From the NCBI GenBank assembly GCA_024639455.1, contig JAHEIH010000007.1, positions 107,119 through 171,118 of the forward strand: 64,000 bases of DNA. Direction: 5' to 3'. Numbering within the stretch: the first letter of the stretch is position 1; each line of letters starts with the position of its first letter. The translations under genes were made by a program, and so were the position numbers. Positions 44,920-54,471 of the stretch are shown in pieces. Under the pieces are notes generated by a model that worked only from the letters and a program-made list of their open reading frames with translations, did no database searches and was not told the origin of the DNA. This stretch comes from Cellvibrionales bacterium (GTDB taxonomy: Bacteria > Pseudomonadota > Gammaproteobacteria > Pseudomonadales > JAHEIH01).

Positions 44920-47588
44920 ATCCTGCGGCGCAGCTTGTTTGCATCGATATATTTGTTTAACAGGCTGTGCAAGATGCTTATTTCAAACGGTTTTGGCATG
45001 ATGTCGTCAAATCCATTGTGTCTGTACTCGCGAATGTCTTCCGCCATGACATTAGCGGTGATTGCAATGATCGGTGTCAGTGGGTCGTCTGCCTTAATTT
45101 TCTTGCAACATTCTATGCTATTCATATTGGGCATCTGAATGTCCATAAAAATTAATTCTGGTTCAAAATCGCGCAGTATCTCCAACGCTTCTATGCCATC
45201 ATTGGCGATGCGTAATTCAGCCATAGTATCGTTGAGTATGGCTTCAAAGACCGTTTGATTGACGACATTGTCTTCCACCAACAAAATTTTATGGCCGTTT
45301 AAGTCTTGTACTTCGCTGAAGGAATGGTCTTGCTCGGGGGCGACACTTATATGTTTCAGGGGCAATTTAACCGTAAAGGTTGATCCTTTTCCAGGTTGGC
45401 TCTCGACGCTAATCGAACCATTCATTAAACGACTTAATTCGTAACAAATAGTCATGCCCAATCCAGTGCCGCCAAAGCGGCGAGTGATGGAATTATCGGC
45501 CTGTTCAAAGGGCGTGAAAATTCTGCTTACTTGCTCTTGATTCATACCAATACCGGTATCTTTGACTTGAAATACAAGTCCCGAACTTCCGTTGTTGGCC
45601 ATTGTAATATTAATACTACCCTGAGATGTGAATTTTAAAGCGTTAGTCACTAGGTTAATGAGTATTTGTTTGATGCGCGTGGGATCACCCAACCAGCCAT
45701 CGTGAAATTGTTGTAGTCCCTCGATAGAAACACTGATTCCCTTTTGCTCAGCTAATTCTTGGAAGTCGTTGAGTACGTCGTTCACAATCCCTATGAAGTT
45801 AAATGGTACTTCTTCTAGATCTATCCTGTTGGCTTCTATTTTGGAAATGTCTAGAATGTCATTGATGATTGTTAGCAGCGTCTTACACGAGTAAACGGAT
45901 TTTTCAATGAGATTGTGGTGCTCAGAACCTCTTAAGCGACTGCGTAGTAATTGCAAGGTGCCATAAATAGCATTCATAGGCGTGCGAATTTCGTGGCTCA
46001 TCTTGGCGAGAAAGACCGACTTATGTTCACTGGCTTCTGTGGCTTCTTGGACGGCTTGTCGCAATTCGTCCTGCAGCTTTAGACGCTCGCTAATATCGGT
46101 GATGAGGCCAACGAAACGATAGCTATTCCCGAAGGGTACCTTGGTAACCACAATCTCTACAGGGAATTCTGTGCCATCCTTCGCTTTAGCGACGAGTACT
46201 CTCGACTGACCTAGTATGGATTGAACTTTTGACATACCCGCCTGGGTGTCTTTCACATAGTCGCTTAGGAAGCTGTCATGTTTGGCGGCGATATCGGAGC
46301 GCATGAGAATTTTGACGTTGCTACCCTCGACCTCTTCTGCTTGATAACCAAACAGGGTTTCGGCGTGACGCGAGAAACGCGTTATGATACCAACCTTATT
46401 TATGCCAATTAGCGCCGCGCCAAGATTGTCGATAATGGCATCACTGAGTTGAAAAAGATCTTCTAATTGTTGGCTTTTCTTGAGAATAAATTGAATGTTT
46501 TCACTGCGTGTGGCCAACCCAAAAGCCAAAATTACCACAACGGCAAACAGCAGCAAACCAAGGGTGAATTGCGCTTCCCATGGCTGTAGTTGATCAATCA
46601 CATGCCATGGCGTTAGGTTGACAAAAATGTATTGATAGTTGCCAAGTAAGGTTGGGTCAAAGCGCCACAGGGGGTTGGTGTTACGATCCAGTGCTAGCGG
46701 CATCACTGCGCTATAGACATAGATGCCCTCGTCGTTCATGTAGACGCCAGATTTTTTGGTAGAGAATTCATGCCATAATTCAGGGGCGTCGTTTTGAACA
46801 TTGGACCCAGTGGGTGCTCTGCCAGAGAGTAGTGCCAGCTTTGGGTTGAGATCATTAGCAAACCAGTCGCCATTAAATATATCCATGTGGTGCAGCTCAA
46901 AAAGCTGGCTGTTGTTGCTGGACATGCGTTGATAGCGTAAATTCGCCACAACTTTCAAGGCAATGGCGCCGATAAAATCACCCTCATCGTTGAAGAGGGG
47001 TTTACTCAAATAAAAGCTCGGCAATAATTTCTCGTTGCGGTTAAAGCGTCTTTCGAAATGAAAGTTGCTAATGTATATGTAGTTTTCGCGTCCAAACTTT
47101 TGCGTTTCAAAAAAATTTCGGTGTTGAAACTGACCTAGTTGGTCTTTAGGCACTACCACACCTTGTCCTGTTTCTTTGTAAACCAAAAAGCGGTTGGCGC
47201 CATTGGGGTCTATCAAGATGATTTGATCGAAGCGCTTAAACGTCAGTAGAACTTCTGACAAGAAATTGATGCTGGCTTGGCCAAGTTCAGTGTTGGTGGA
47301 AAGGGCTTGTCGAATATCTGGTAAGTTAGTAATAACATTGAGTGCGCCACCCATGTTGTTAAACATAATATTCGTGGCGTTAATCTTGGTGTTGAGGGCA
47401 AGCTTCGATGCCTCGATATGTTTGTCGAGAATGGCATTGTTTTGGTCCGCAATGTAGAACGCGAATGGGGTAAATGTCAGCACCATTAACAGTGTCATAA
47501 GCGTCCAAAATTTCTTGTGAGTCAACAATTGACCCAGATCGATACTCTGCAGCTGTTGGGTATCTATTTCATTGTAGCGTTTTGGCAT
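44916..47588 (-). CDS. Hybrid sensor histidine kinase with periplasmic sensor, PAS and receiver
   Basis: The 890-residue membrane kinase has membrane segments at residues about 27-46 and 339-359 that flank a large periplasmic sensor region of Cache-like length. A PAS domain at about 375-500 follows (LGAALIGINKVGIITRFS). The HisKA domain has the phosphorylated His532 in KMSHEIRTPMNAIYG. The ATPase domain has NALKFTSQG, DTGIGM and GGTGLGMTI. A C-terminal receiver has Asp816 in LIFMDIQMP and Lys in DDIMPKPFE. The DNA overlaps response regulator B by four bases at the 3' ends. The signal is not known. Confidence 0.93.
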   Translation of the reverse strand: MPKRYNEIDTQQLQSIDLGQLLTHKKFWTLMTLLMVLTFTPFAFYIADQNNAILDKHIEASKLALNTKINATNIMFNNMGGALNVITNLPDIRQALSTNTELGQASINFLSEVLLTFKRFDQIILIDPNGANRFLVYKETGQGVVVPKDQLGQFQHRNFFETQKFGRENYIYISNFHFERRFNRNEKLLPSFYLSKPLFNDEGDFIGAIALKVVANLRYQRMSSNNSQLFELHHMDIFNGDWFANDLNPKLALLSGRAPTGSNVQNDAPELWHEFSTKKSGVYMNDEGIYVYSAVMPLALDRNTNPLWRFDPTLLGNYQYIFVNLTPWHVIDQLQPWEAQFTLGLLLFAVVVILAFGLATRSENIQFILKKSQQLEDLFQLSDAIIDNLGAALIGINKVGIITRFSRHAETLFGYQAEEVEGSNVKILMRSDIAAKHDSFLSDYVKDTQAGMSKVQSILGQSRVLVAKAKDGTEFPVEIVVTKVPFGNSYRFVGLITDISERLKLQDELRQAVQEATEASEHKSVFLAKMSHEIRTPMNAIYGTLQLLRSRLRGSEHHNLIEKSVYSCKTLLTIINDILDISKIEANRIDLEEVPFNFIGIVNDVLNDFQELAEQKGISVSIEGLQQFHDGWLGDPTRIKQILINLVTNALKFTSQGSINITMANNGSSGLVFQVKDTGIGMNQEQVSRIFTPFEQADNSITRRFGGTGLGMTICYELSRLMNGSISVESQPGKGSTFTVKLPLKHISVAPEQDHSFSEVQDLNGHKILLVEDNVVNQTVFEAILNDTMAELRIANDGIEALEILRDFEPELIFMDIQMPNMNSIECCKKIKADDPLTPIIAITANVMAEDIREYRHNGFDDIMPKPFEISILHSLLNKYIDANKLRRRI

Positions 47589-47762
47589 GTATGTCCAAAA
47601 AATGTAAAAAATGACCCATCAAAGATAGAAGAAAAGTCGATGTTTTGAAAGAAATAGATGCTTGTTTTTGTATCATTGTTAATGATTTTTGGACCCGTTG
47701 ACGCTGATAGGCGTATGCATATGAGTAATGGCTTGTTACAACAGCCGGAGACCGCTAAGATA

Positions 47763-47783
47763 GGGGGTTTTTAGCGAACCCCC
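47763..47783. promoter_or_regulatory. Hairpin GGGGGTT/AACCCCC in the trpB leader
   Basis: Seven-base arms enclose TTTAGCG. It lies 23 bases before the trpB start, ahead of its AGAGAGA-like ribosome binding site, and no T run follows. It may stabilise or block the 5' end of the mRNA. A short upstream frame exists but encodes no tryptophan. Confidence 0.35.
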
Positions 47784-47805
47784 CCCACGCCAAGAGAGAT
47801 ATATC

Positions 47806-49065
47806 ATGGGTTTATTTGACTTTGCAGAGGGCCGAGAAGGCTACTACGGCAAATTTGGTGGTACATTTTTGCCAGAAATTCTTCATGCCACCATCGAAGA
47901 ATTAAAAGCGTGCTTCCGTGAGTGCAAAAACGACCCTTCTTTTTGGCGTGAATATGTTGAGTTAATGCAAAGCTATTCGGGTCGCCCAACCCCGGTGACG
48001 TATTTGCCCAACTTGTCAGCCAAATTGGGCGGTGCGCAGATTTACGTTAAGCGTGAAGACCTTAACCATACCGGTTCGCACAAGGTGAATAACGTGATTG
48101 GCCAAGGCCTGCTGTGCAAGCGCTTGGGTAAGAAACGCGTCATTGCCGAAACAGGCGCGGGCCAACACGGCTTTGCCACGGCAACCATGGCGGCTAAATT
48201 TGGTTTCGATTGCACCATTTATATGGGCGCGGTCGATGTGGCACGTCAGCGGCCGAATGTTTTCTGGATGGAAAACTTGGGCGCTGAAGTGGTGGCAGTG
48301 ACCGATGGTCAACAAACGCTGAAAGACGCTATCAATGAAGCGATGCGCGATTGGGTGACCAATATGGCGGACACTCATTACGTGTTGGGTACCGCGTGCG
48401 GACCACACCCCTTCCCGGAAATGGTAAGCTGGTTCCAATCTATTGTTGGCCTTGAGGCGCGGGAACAGATCTTGGCGCAGACGGGCAAACTGCCGAACAA
48501 AGTTTTTGCCTGCGTTGGCGGTGGCTCTAATGCCATGGGACTATTCCAAGGCTTCCTCGATGACGATGTCGAATTGATAGGTTGTGAGGCGGGAGGTCAT
48601 GGCCCAGAGTCTCATCAGCATGCTTCACGTTTAGCTTATACCGATGCTAGTTTAGGCGTAGCACAGGGTTACAAGACCTACTTCTTACAAAATGAAGAAG
48701 GCAATATGAACGAGACTCACTCGATTGCTGCGGGCCTTGATTACATAGGAGTTAACCCCATTATGGCTTACTTGTGGGAGCAGGGGCGCGTGCGTTTTGA
48801 TGCGGCTACCGATGACGAAGTACGCGACGCGCTGCGACTGGTGATGTCGACTGAAGGGTTGATCCCCGCGCTAGAATCTACCCATGGATTTGCCAAGGCG
48901 CTGCAAGAAGCCGCTAAAATGAATAAAGACGAGATCGTGCTGATCAATATGTCTGGCCGTGGTGACAAAGATATTTTCACTGTGGCGGATGCTTTAGATG
49001 ACAACAAGTGGAAGCACTTCATTTCACAGAAAGCGGCCCAATACGCACAGGAGAAAAATTCATGA
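47806..49065 (+). CDS. trpB: Tryptophan synthase beta chain
   Basis: The 419-residue PLP enzyme condenses indole with serine. Lys93 in HTGSHKVNNVIGQ is the PLP Schiff base, ETGAGQHG binds serine, and GGGSNAMGLF holds the phosphate. It is longer than most TrpB and reads HTGSHKVNN where HTGAHKINN is usual. It overlaps trpA by four bases (ATGA). No trpF or other trp gene is close. Confidence 0.93.
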   Translation: MGLFDFAEGREGYYGKFGGTFLPEILHATIEELKACFRECKNDPSFWREYVELMQSYSGRPTPVTYLPNLSAKLGGAQIYVKREDLNHTGSHKVNNVIGQGLLCKRLGKKRVIAETGAGQHGFATATMAAKFGFDCTIYMGAVDVARQRPNVFWMENLGAEVVAVTDGQQTLKDAINEAMRDWVTNMADTHYVLGTACGPHPFPEMVSWFQSIVGLEAREQILAQTGKLPNKVFACVGGGSNAMGLFQGFLDDDVELIGCEAGGHGPESHQHASRLAYTDASLGVAQGYKTYFLQNEEGNMNETHSIAAGLDYIGVNPIMAYLWEQGRVRFDAATDDEVRDALRLVMSTEGLIPALESTHGFAKALQEAAKMNKDEIVLINMSGRGDKDIFTVADALDDNKWKHFISQKAAQYAQEKNS

Positions 49066-49832
49066 GCTTGCGTGAATATTTAGCGACAAGTCGCGGCGAC
49101 AAGCCCATGCAAATCATGGCCCACGTGGTCTGTGGTTACCCTTCGTTTGAAGACAATATGCGCGAATTGGAAATTATGGCCGCGAATGGTGTCGACGTGG
49201 TTGAGTTGCAATTTCCTTTCTCTGAGCCCAGTGCTGATGGCCCGCTTTTTGTACGTGCTAACGAATTGTCGTTGAAGGCAGGCACTACTGTTGAGCAGTG
49301 CTTTGACTTTATGGCTCAGGTGAGCGGGAAGTTCCCCTTCAAGGTCTTGATGATGGGCTACTACAACACTATCTTTAAAATGGGCGAGGAGAAGTATATT
49401 GCTCGCCTGAAGGAAGCTGGTGGCGTCGGATTTATCGTACCGGACTTGCCCATCGAAGAAGCTGGTGAGCTCTACTCGGTCGCCGATCGCGAAGGTATTT
49501 CGCCTATTGTTTTGATGACGCCGACCACCAGTGATGCGCGCATGGAAGTATTGGGTAAAGCGGCGTCAGGTTTTGTTTACGTGGTAGCGCGCAAGGGTGT
49601 GACCGGATCAAAAACCCAGATGGGCGATGACGTGAGCGCTTTGGTTAAACGGGTTCGTCAACACACCGACGTGCCCGTAGCCGTTGGCTTTGGTATCAGC
49701 AGTCGCGAGGATATCGACTTCCTCAAAGATATCGCTGACATCGCCATCATCGGTACCGCGGCGCTTAAAACGTGGGAAGAGCAGGGTCCAGAGGCGTTTG
49801 ATGCATTGTTTGCCTCGTTAACGGCACGTTGA
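49062..49832 (+). CDS. trpA: Tryptophan synthase alpha chain
   Basis: The 256-residue TIM-barrel subunit releases indole from indole-3-glycerol phosphate. The catalytic Glu48 is in VVELQFPF and the catalytic Asp59 in SADGP; the segment reads PFSEPSADGP in place of the common PFSDPLADGP. GYYNTIF and IVPDLPIEEAGEL are also present. The start at 49062 overlaps the trpB stop (ATGA), with AGGAGA upstream. Substitutions around the active site make this a divergent TrpA, but both catalytic acids are kept. Confidence 0.92.
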   Translation: MSLREYLATSRGDKPMQIMAHVVCGYPSFEDNMRELEIMAANGVDVVELQFPFSEPSADGPLFVRANELSLKAGTTVEQCFDFMAQVSGKFPFKVLMMGYYNTIFKMGEEKYIARLKEAGGVGFIVPDLPIEEAGELYSVADREGISPIVLMTPTTSDARMEVLGKAASGFVYVVARKGVTGSKTQMGDDVSALVKRVRQHTDVPVAVGFGISSREDIDFLKDIADIAIIGTAALKTWEEQGPEAFDALFASLTAR

Positions 49833-49837
49833 TTAGT

Positions 49838-49862
49838 AAGGGCGCTACAAGCGCCCTTTTTT
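49838..49862 (+). terminator. Intrinsic terminator after trpA
   Basis: The stem AAGGGCGCT/AGCGCCCTT with loop ACA is followed by a T run. It stops just before the convergent malate synthase gene. Confidence 0.9.
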
Positions 49863-49872
49863 ACACTCAATG

Positions 49873-52068
49873 TTATGCCACCTGGCGTTTATTATCTGAT
49901 GTAGCCTTCGCCTCTCGACGATAGGCGTGTAGCAATGGCTCTGTATAGCCATTAGGTTGTGTTTCGCCTTCGAAGATCAGCGCACAAGCAGCTTGAAAAG
50001 CAATACTTTGTTTAGCGTTGGTCGCCATGGGCAGGTAGTCGTTGTCTGCACAGTTCTGAGCGTCAACGACGGCAGCCATTTTCAGCAGTGTATCCATCAC
50101 TTGTTCTTTGCTACATAGGCCATGGTGTAACCAGTTACAAATATGCTGGCTGGAAATACGCAGTGTGGCGCGGTCTTCCATGAGGCCGACATTGTTGATG
50201 TCTGGTACCTTTGAGCAACCCACGCCTTGATCTATCCAACGCACCACGTAACCGAGAATGCCCTGTGCGTTGTTATCCAATTCGCTCTGTATAGCGGCCT
50301 CATCGAGGCGGTTTGGGTCTGTTAGTAGCGGAATCTCTAGAATCTCATCGACGCTTGCACTCATGGCGTGTTTCATGCTGTCCTGCAGGGCAAAAACATC
50401 GACCTGGTGGTAGTGCAGGGCGTGTAAAGTAGCACCGTTTGGTGAGGGCACCCAAGCGGTGTTAGCGCCGGCTTTTGGGTGGGCAATTTTTTGCTCGAGC
50501 ATGGCGGCCATCTCATCTGGCATGGCCCACATGCCTTTGCCGATTTGCGCCCTGCCTTGTAATCCACAGGCTAGCCCTGTATCGACGTTCCAGTTTTCGT
50601 ATGCGCCAATCCACGTGGCTTTTTTCATCTCGGCTTTAGGCAGCATGGGACCCGCTAACATGCTGGTGTGAATCTCATCGCCCGTGCGGTCCAAGAAGCC
50701 AGTGTTGATAAAAACAACACGCTCACGCGCGGCTTGGATGCATTGTTTTAGATTGACCGTGGTGCGGCGCTCCTCGTCCATGATGCCCATTTTGATGGTG
50801 TGTCGCGGCAGATCCAGCGCTTCTTCAACGCGGGCGAATAGAGTATCGGCGAATGCCACTTCTTCGGGGCCATGCATCTTTGGTTTCACGATGTAGATGC
50901 TGCCGGTGCGGCTATTGCGGTGAATACCCTTGCCCTGCAAGTCGTGCAGTGCGGCCAGGCAGGTAATCATGGCGTCCATGATGCCTTCGGGTACTTCGTT
51001 ACCTTGCTTGTCTAAAATGGCATCGTTGGTCATCAGATGGCCGACATTGCGAACAAACAGCAGACTGCGACCGTGCAGCGTCAATTCGCTGCCGTCAAGA
51101 CCGGTATATCCCCTGTCGCTGGCCAGTTTGCGGGTCATGGTTTGACCATGTTTGACAAAGCTGTCCTCTAAATTGCCCTTCATAAGGCCTGTCCAGTTGG
51201 CGTAAACCTCGACTTTGTCTTCGGCATCAACCGCGGCTACCGAATCTTCACAGTCCATAATAGTGGTCACCGCGGCCTCCAGGAGCAAGTCTTTTACACC
51301 TGCCTTGTCTCTTGCGCCAATGGGGTGTTGCGGGTCGATTTGAATGTCAATATGCAGTCCATTCTGGCACAACAAAATAGCACTCGGTTGCTGGCTGGTG
51401 CCACGGTAGCCGCGCAGTTGGGCGGGATCTGCGAGGGATGTTTGTTCGCCGTTGCTCATGGTGGCGCGGAGCTTTTTTCCCTCTATACGGTATTGGCAGA
51501 CATCGGCATGGCTGCCTTTTTGTAATATCGCAACGCGGTCCAGGTGACGCTTGGCAAACTCGATCACTCGCTGGCCGCGGATAGGGTTGTAGCTGCTGCC
51601 TTTGTCTGCGCCATCGGCCTCGGTGATCGCATCGGTGCCGTAAAGTGCATCGTACAAGCTTCCCCAGCGCGCGTTGGCGGCGTTGAGGGCGAAGCGGGCG
51701 TTTTTAACAGGCACTACCAATTGTGGACCTGCTTGGGTGGTGATTTCGCTGTCAACGTTAGCAGTATTAATCTCAAAATTTTCGACATCTGGGGCAAGGT
51801 AGCCGATCTCTCCCAGAAAGGATTTGTAGTCGGTCGCGTTGTGGGCTTGGTCGCGATGTGCGAGATGATAGTCATCAATCTGTTGCTGAATCGCGTCGCG
51901 CTTGGCGAGCAGTTCACGGTTGCGAGGTGTGAGCTCGTCTAGAATGTTGGCAAACGCTTCCCAAAAAGCGTCACTACTAATACCCGTACCGGGGGCGATG
52001 TCCTGTTCTACTAAATTGAAGAGCGATGTAGCTACCTGCAAACCAGCTATAGATGTGCGCGTTGTCAT
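49873..52068 (-). CDS. glcB: Malate synthase G
   Basis: The 731-residue form G malate synthase joins glyoxylate and acetyl-CoA. The start at 52068 follows AAGGA at eight bases; the upstream ATG at 52086 would put that site inside the gene. [54 protein letters not shown] and [14 protein letters not shown] are family motifs. It lies divergent from isocitrate lyase, so the two glyoxylate shunt enzymes share a 262-base regulatory region. Confidence 0.96.
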   Translation of the reverse strand: MTTRTSIAGLQVATSLFNLVEQDIAPGTGISSDAFWEAFANILDELTPRNRELLAKRDAIQQQIDDYHLAHRDQAHNATDYKSFLGEIGYLAPDVENFEINTANVDSEITTQAGPQLVVPVKNARFALNAANARWGSLYDALYGTDAITEADGADKGSSYNPIRGQRVIEFAKRHLDRVAILQKGSHADVCQYRIEGKKLRATMSNGEQTSLADPAQLRGYRGTSQQPSAILLCQNGLHIDIQIDPQHPIGARDKAGVKDLLLEAAVTTIMDCEDSVAAVDAEDKVEVYANWTGLMKGNLEDSFVKHGQTMTRKLASDRGYTGLDGSELTLHGRSLLFVRNVGHLMTNDAILDKQGNEVPEGIMDAMITCLAALHDLQGKGIHRNSRTGSIYIVKPKMHGPEEVAFADTLFARVEEALDLPRHTIKMGIMDEERRTTVNLKQCIQAARERVVFINTGFLDRTGDEIHTSMLAGPMLPKAEMKKATWIGAYENWNVDTGLACGLQGRAQIGKGMWAMPDEMAAMLEQKIAHPKAGANTAWVPSPNGATLHALHYHQVDVFALQDSMKHAMSASVDEILEIPLLTDPNRLDEAAIQSELDNNAQGILGYVVRWIDQGVGCSKVPDINNVGLMEDRATLRISSQHICNWLHHGLCSKEQVMDTLLKMAAVVDAQNCADNDYLPMATNAKQSIAFQAACALIFEGETQPNGYTEPLLHAYRREAKATSDNKRQVA

Positions 52069-52330
52069 GTTCTGTTTCCTTGCCATATATCGTTTTGAGT
52101 GATTTTAGGCGAGGCTTTTAGATAGAACCAATTTATCCATTTAATTTATTCCATTCATGAAAATTATATTGACTGGCGGCCTTGGCATAAATTTAAAAAA
52201 TGGCTGAAATAAAACTTATAAATTTCATTTATTTTTAGAGTGGTCCTAGTATGAATCTTAAGCAGCGGCGAGGGATAACAAATTCGCCCTGAAAAACAAG
52301 GAAACGGTCAACATCGTCGAGGAAAATACC

Positions 52331-53932
52331 ATGACATATCAACAAGAGATCAATCAAGCCGCTCAACTTGTCGCCAACAATGGCAGCCCCTGGCAGTCAA
52401 TTGATGCGGAATCTGTGGCGCGCATGCGTATGCAAAACCGCTTTCAAACCGGCCTGGAAGTCGCGCAGTACACCGCTGATATCATGCGTGCCGATATGGC
52501 GGCCTACGACGCTGATAGCAGTCAATATACCCAGTCGCTAGGTTGCTGGCACGGTTTCATCGGTCAACAGAAAATGATCGCTATTAAAAAGCATTTCAAT
52601 GGTGAAACGCGTCAAAAGTACCTTTACCTATCAGGCTGGATGGTGGCAGCGCTGCGCAGTGAGTTCGGTCCTTTGCCTGACCAATCAATGCACGAAAAAA
52701 CCTCAGTACCTGCCTTGATCGAAGAGTTGTACACCTTTTTGCGCCAGGCAGATGCGCGCGAATTGGGCGGTTTTTTCCGCGCCTTAGACGCCGCACGTGA
52801 GACGGGTGATCAGGTGACTGAAAAGGCTATCCTGAATCAGATCGATAATTTCCAAACCCATGTAGTGCCCATTGTTGCCGATATCGATGCCGGTTTTGGT
52901 AATGCTGAAGCGACCTACCTATTGGCTAAGAAAATGATTGAAGCCGGTGCCTGCTGTATCCAGATCGAAAACCAAGTCTCGGACGAGAAGCAATGCGGCC
53001 ACCAAGACGGTAAAGTGACCGTGCCCCACGAGGATTTCTTAGCCAAGATCCGTGCTGTGCGTTACGCCTTTTTGGAATTGGGTATCGACAACGGTGTTAT
53101 TGTGGCGCGAACTGATTCACTAGGTGCAGGTTTAACCAAGCAGATCGCGGTGACCAAACAGCCCGGCGATTTGGGTGACCAATACAACAGCTTCCTAGAT
53201 TGCGAAGAGGTTGACGCTAGCCAGCTGCAAAACGGTGACGTGATCATCAACCGTGAAGGTAAATTGCTGCGTCCCAAGCGCCTAGCGTCTAACTTGTTCC
53301 AGTTCCGCAAAGGTACGGGTGAAGATCGTTGCGTGTTGGATTGTATCACCTCGTTGCAGAACGGTGCTGACCTGCTGTGGATTGAAACAGAAAAGCCCCA
53401 CATTGGCCAGATCGCCGGAATGGTGAATCGCATCCGTGCCGTGATCCCAAATGCCAAGCTTGTTTACAACAATAGCCCGTCGTTCAACTGGACGCTGAAT
53501 TTCCGTCAACAGGTATTCGATGCTTGGGCTGAGCAGGGTAAAGACGTGTCAGCTTACGAGCGCGATCGCCTGATGAGTGCCGATTACGATGCCACTGAGT
53601 TAGCGCAAGAAGCGGATCAGCTTATCCGAACGTTCCAGGCTGACTCGGCGCGTGAGGCGGGTATCTTCCACCACTTGATTACTCTGCCAACCTACCACAC
53701 AGCGGCGTTGTCTACCGACAATCTGGCCAAGGCCTACTTCGGCGAAGAGGGCATGCTAGGTTATGTACAGGGCGTGCAGCGTAAAGAAATTCGCCAGAGT
53801 ATTGCCTGTGTGAAACACCAGAATATGGCGGGTTCAGATATGGGTGATGATCACAAAGAGTATTTTGCAGGTGAGGCGGCGCTGAAGGCGGCGGGTAAGG
53901 ACAATACTATGAATCAATTCGCTAACGTATAA
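52331..53932 (+). CDS. aceA: Isocitrate lyase
   Basis: The 533-residue enzyme splits isocitrate into succinate and glyoxylate. It is of the longer Pseudomonas-type AceA. VADIDAGFGNAEATY and IQIENQVSDEKQCGHQDGK (active Cys in KQCGH, where KKCGH is common) are present, with NNSPSFNW and TLPTYHTAAL further on. GAGGAAA precedes the start. With malate synthase it allows growth on acetate, fatty acids or aromatics that yield C2 units. Confidence 0.96.
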   Translation: MTYQQEINQAAQLVANNGSPWQSIDAESVARMRMQNRFQTGLEVAQYTADIMRADMAAYDADSSQYTQSLGCWHGFIGQQKMIAIKKHFNGETRQKYLYLSGWMVAALRSEFGPLPDQSMHEKTSVPALIEELYTFLRQADARELGGFFRALDAARETGDQVTEKAILNQIDNFQTHVVPIVADIDAGFGNAEATYLLAKKMIEAGACCIQIENQVSDEKQCGHQDGKVTVPHEDFLAKIRAVRYAFLELGIDNGVIVARTDSLGAGLTKQIAVTKQPGDLGDQYNSFLDCEEVDASQLQNGDVIINREGKLLRPKRLASNLFQFRKGTGEDRCVLDCITSLQNGADLLWIETEKPHIGQIAGMVNRIRAVIPNAKLVYNNSPSFNWTLNFRQQVFDAWAEQGKDVSAYERDRLMSADYDATELAQEADQLIRTFQADSAREAGIFHHLITLPTYHTAALSTDNLAKAYFGEEGMLGYVQGVQRKEIRQSIACVKHQNMAGSDMGDDHKEYFAGEAALKAAGKDNTMNQFANV

Positions 53933-54219
53933 GAAACGGGGCTAGCTGCGTGGCTATTGCTTCGTTGAATTCCCCATTCGAGCGCGTCATTTAGGATAAC
54001 TAAAATCCTTGCTCAAAAGGGGAGTTCGCCTCGCACTAGCGGCCTCGCTAACGCCCCTCTTATAGCTTATTGCTCGTTAACGCTTCCAAAAATACCCGCA
54101 TGTGCGGGTATTTTTTTAGGGAATGTTTGTTTTTGTGAGCAAACTCACAAAACGTGGCTGAAGAATTTCCTATCATTGATGCCAAGTTGAGTAACAAAAT
54201 ATCTTTACAGGAGTTACCC
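53933..54219. other. Noncoding spacer after isocitrate lyase
   Basis: This 287-base spacer shows no supported gene. An intrinsic terminator lies at 54087-54117: stem AATACCCGCA/TGCGGGTATT, loop TG, followed by a T run. The part before it has no clear hairpin with a T tract, so it is probably part of the aceA 3' untranslated region. Confidence 0.65.
54087..54117 (+). terminator. Intrinsic terminator, 3' of isocitrate lyase
   Basis: Stem AATACCCGCA with TGCGGGTATT, A-rich before and T-rich after, so it may act on both strands. Confidence 0.85.
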
Positions 54220-54402
54220 ATGCAAACACGTCGCGAACATACCGCCAAAAGTGTCCAGCCTGAAGTGTCGGCCGGGATTTTTGAATGTCGTCGCCAAAGC
54301 ACCAACGTGTCGTACTTCGGTAAGGAGCGTCGAGCGAGTCGCGAGCAATTCGGAACTCAAAGCGATTGGTGGCTGAAAGTCGGCATCGTGGAAGAAGTGT
54401 AA
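54220..54402 (+). CDS. Small (60-residue) protein of unknown function
   Basis: I do not recognise this protein. The ATG at 54220 follows AGGAG with seven bases of spacing, and a terminator comes soon after the stop, so it forms its own transcription unit. The sequence is polar and basic, with one Cys (GIFECRRQS) and two adjacent Trp (SDWWLK). It has no signal peptide or membrane segment. Its good ribosome binding site and terminator argue that it is real. Confidence 0.6.
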   Translation: MQTRREHTAKSVQPEVSAGIFECRRQSTNVSYFGKERRASREQFGTQSDWWLKVGIVEEV

Positions 54403-54450
54403 CCTCCCAGGTTCATCCCAGTGGCACAGGATGTGCCGCCCCTGTTAAAG

Positions 54451-54471
54451 CCCACCTAGGTGGGTTTTTTT
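54451..54471. terminator. Terminator between the small protein and the beta-propeller gene
   Basis: The perfect palindrome CCCACCTAGGTGGG is followed by seven T residues and ends at the convergent gene's stop codon. Confidence 0.8.

Noticed and set aside
47717-47774. Short leader frame before trpB as a tryptophan attenuator peptide
   Set aside because: The frame starting near 47720 encodes no tryptophan, and the following hairpin lacks a T run.
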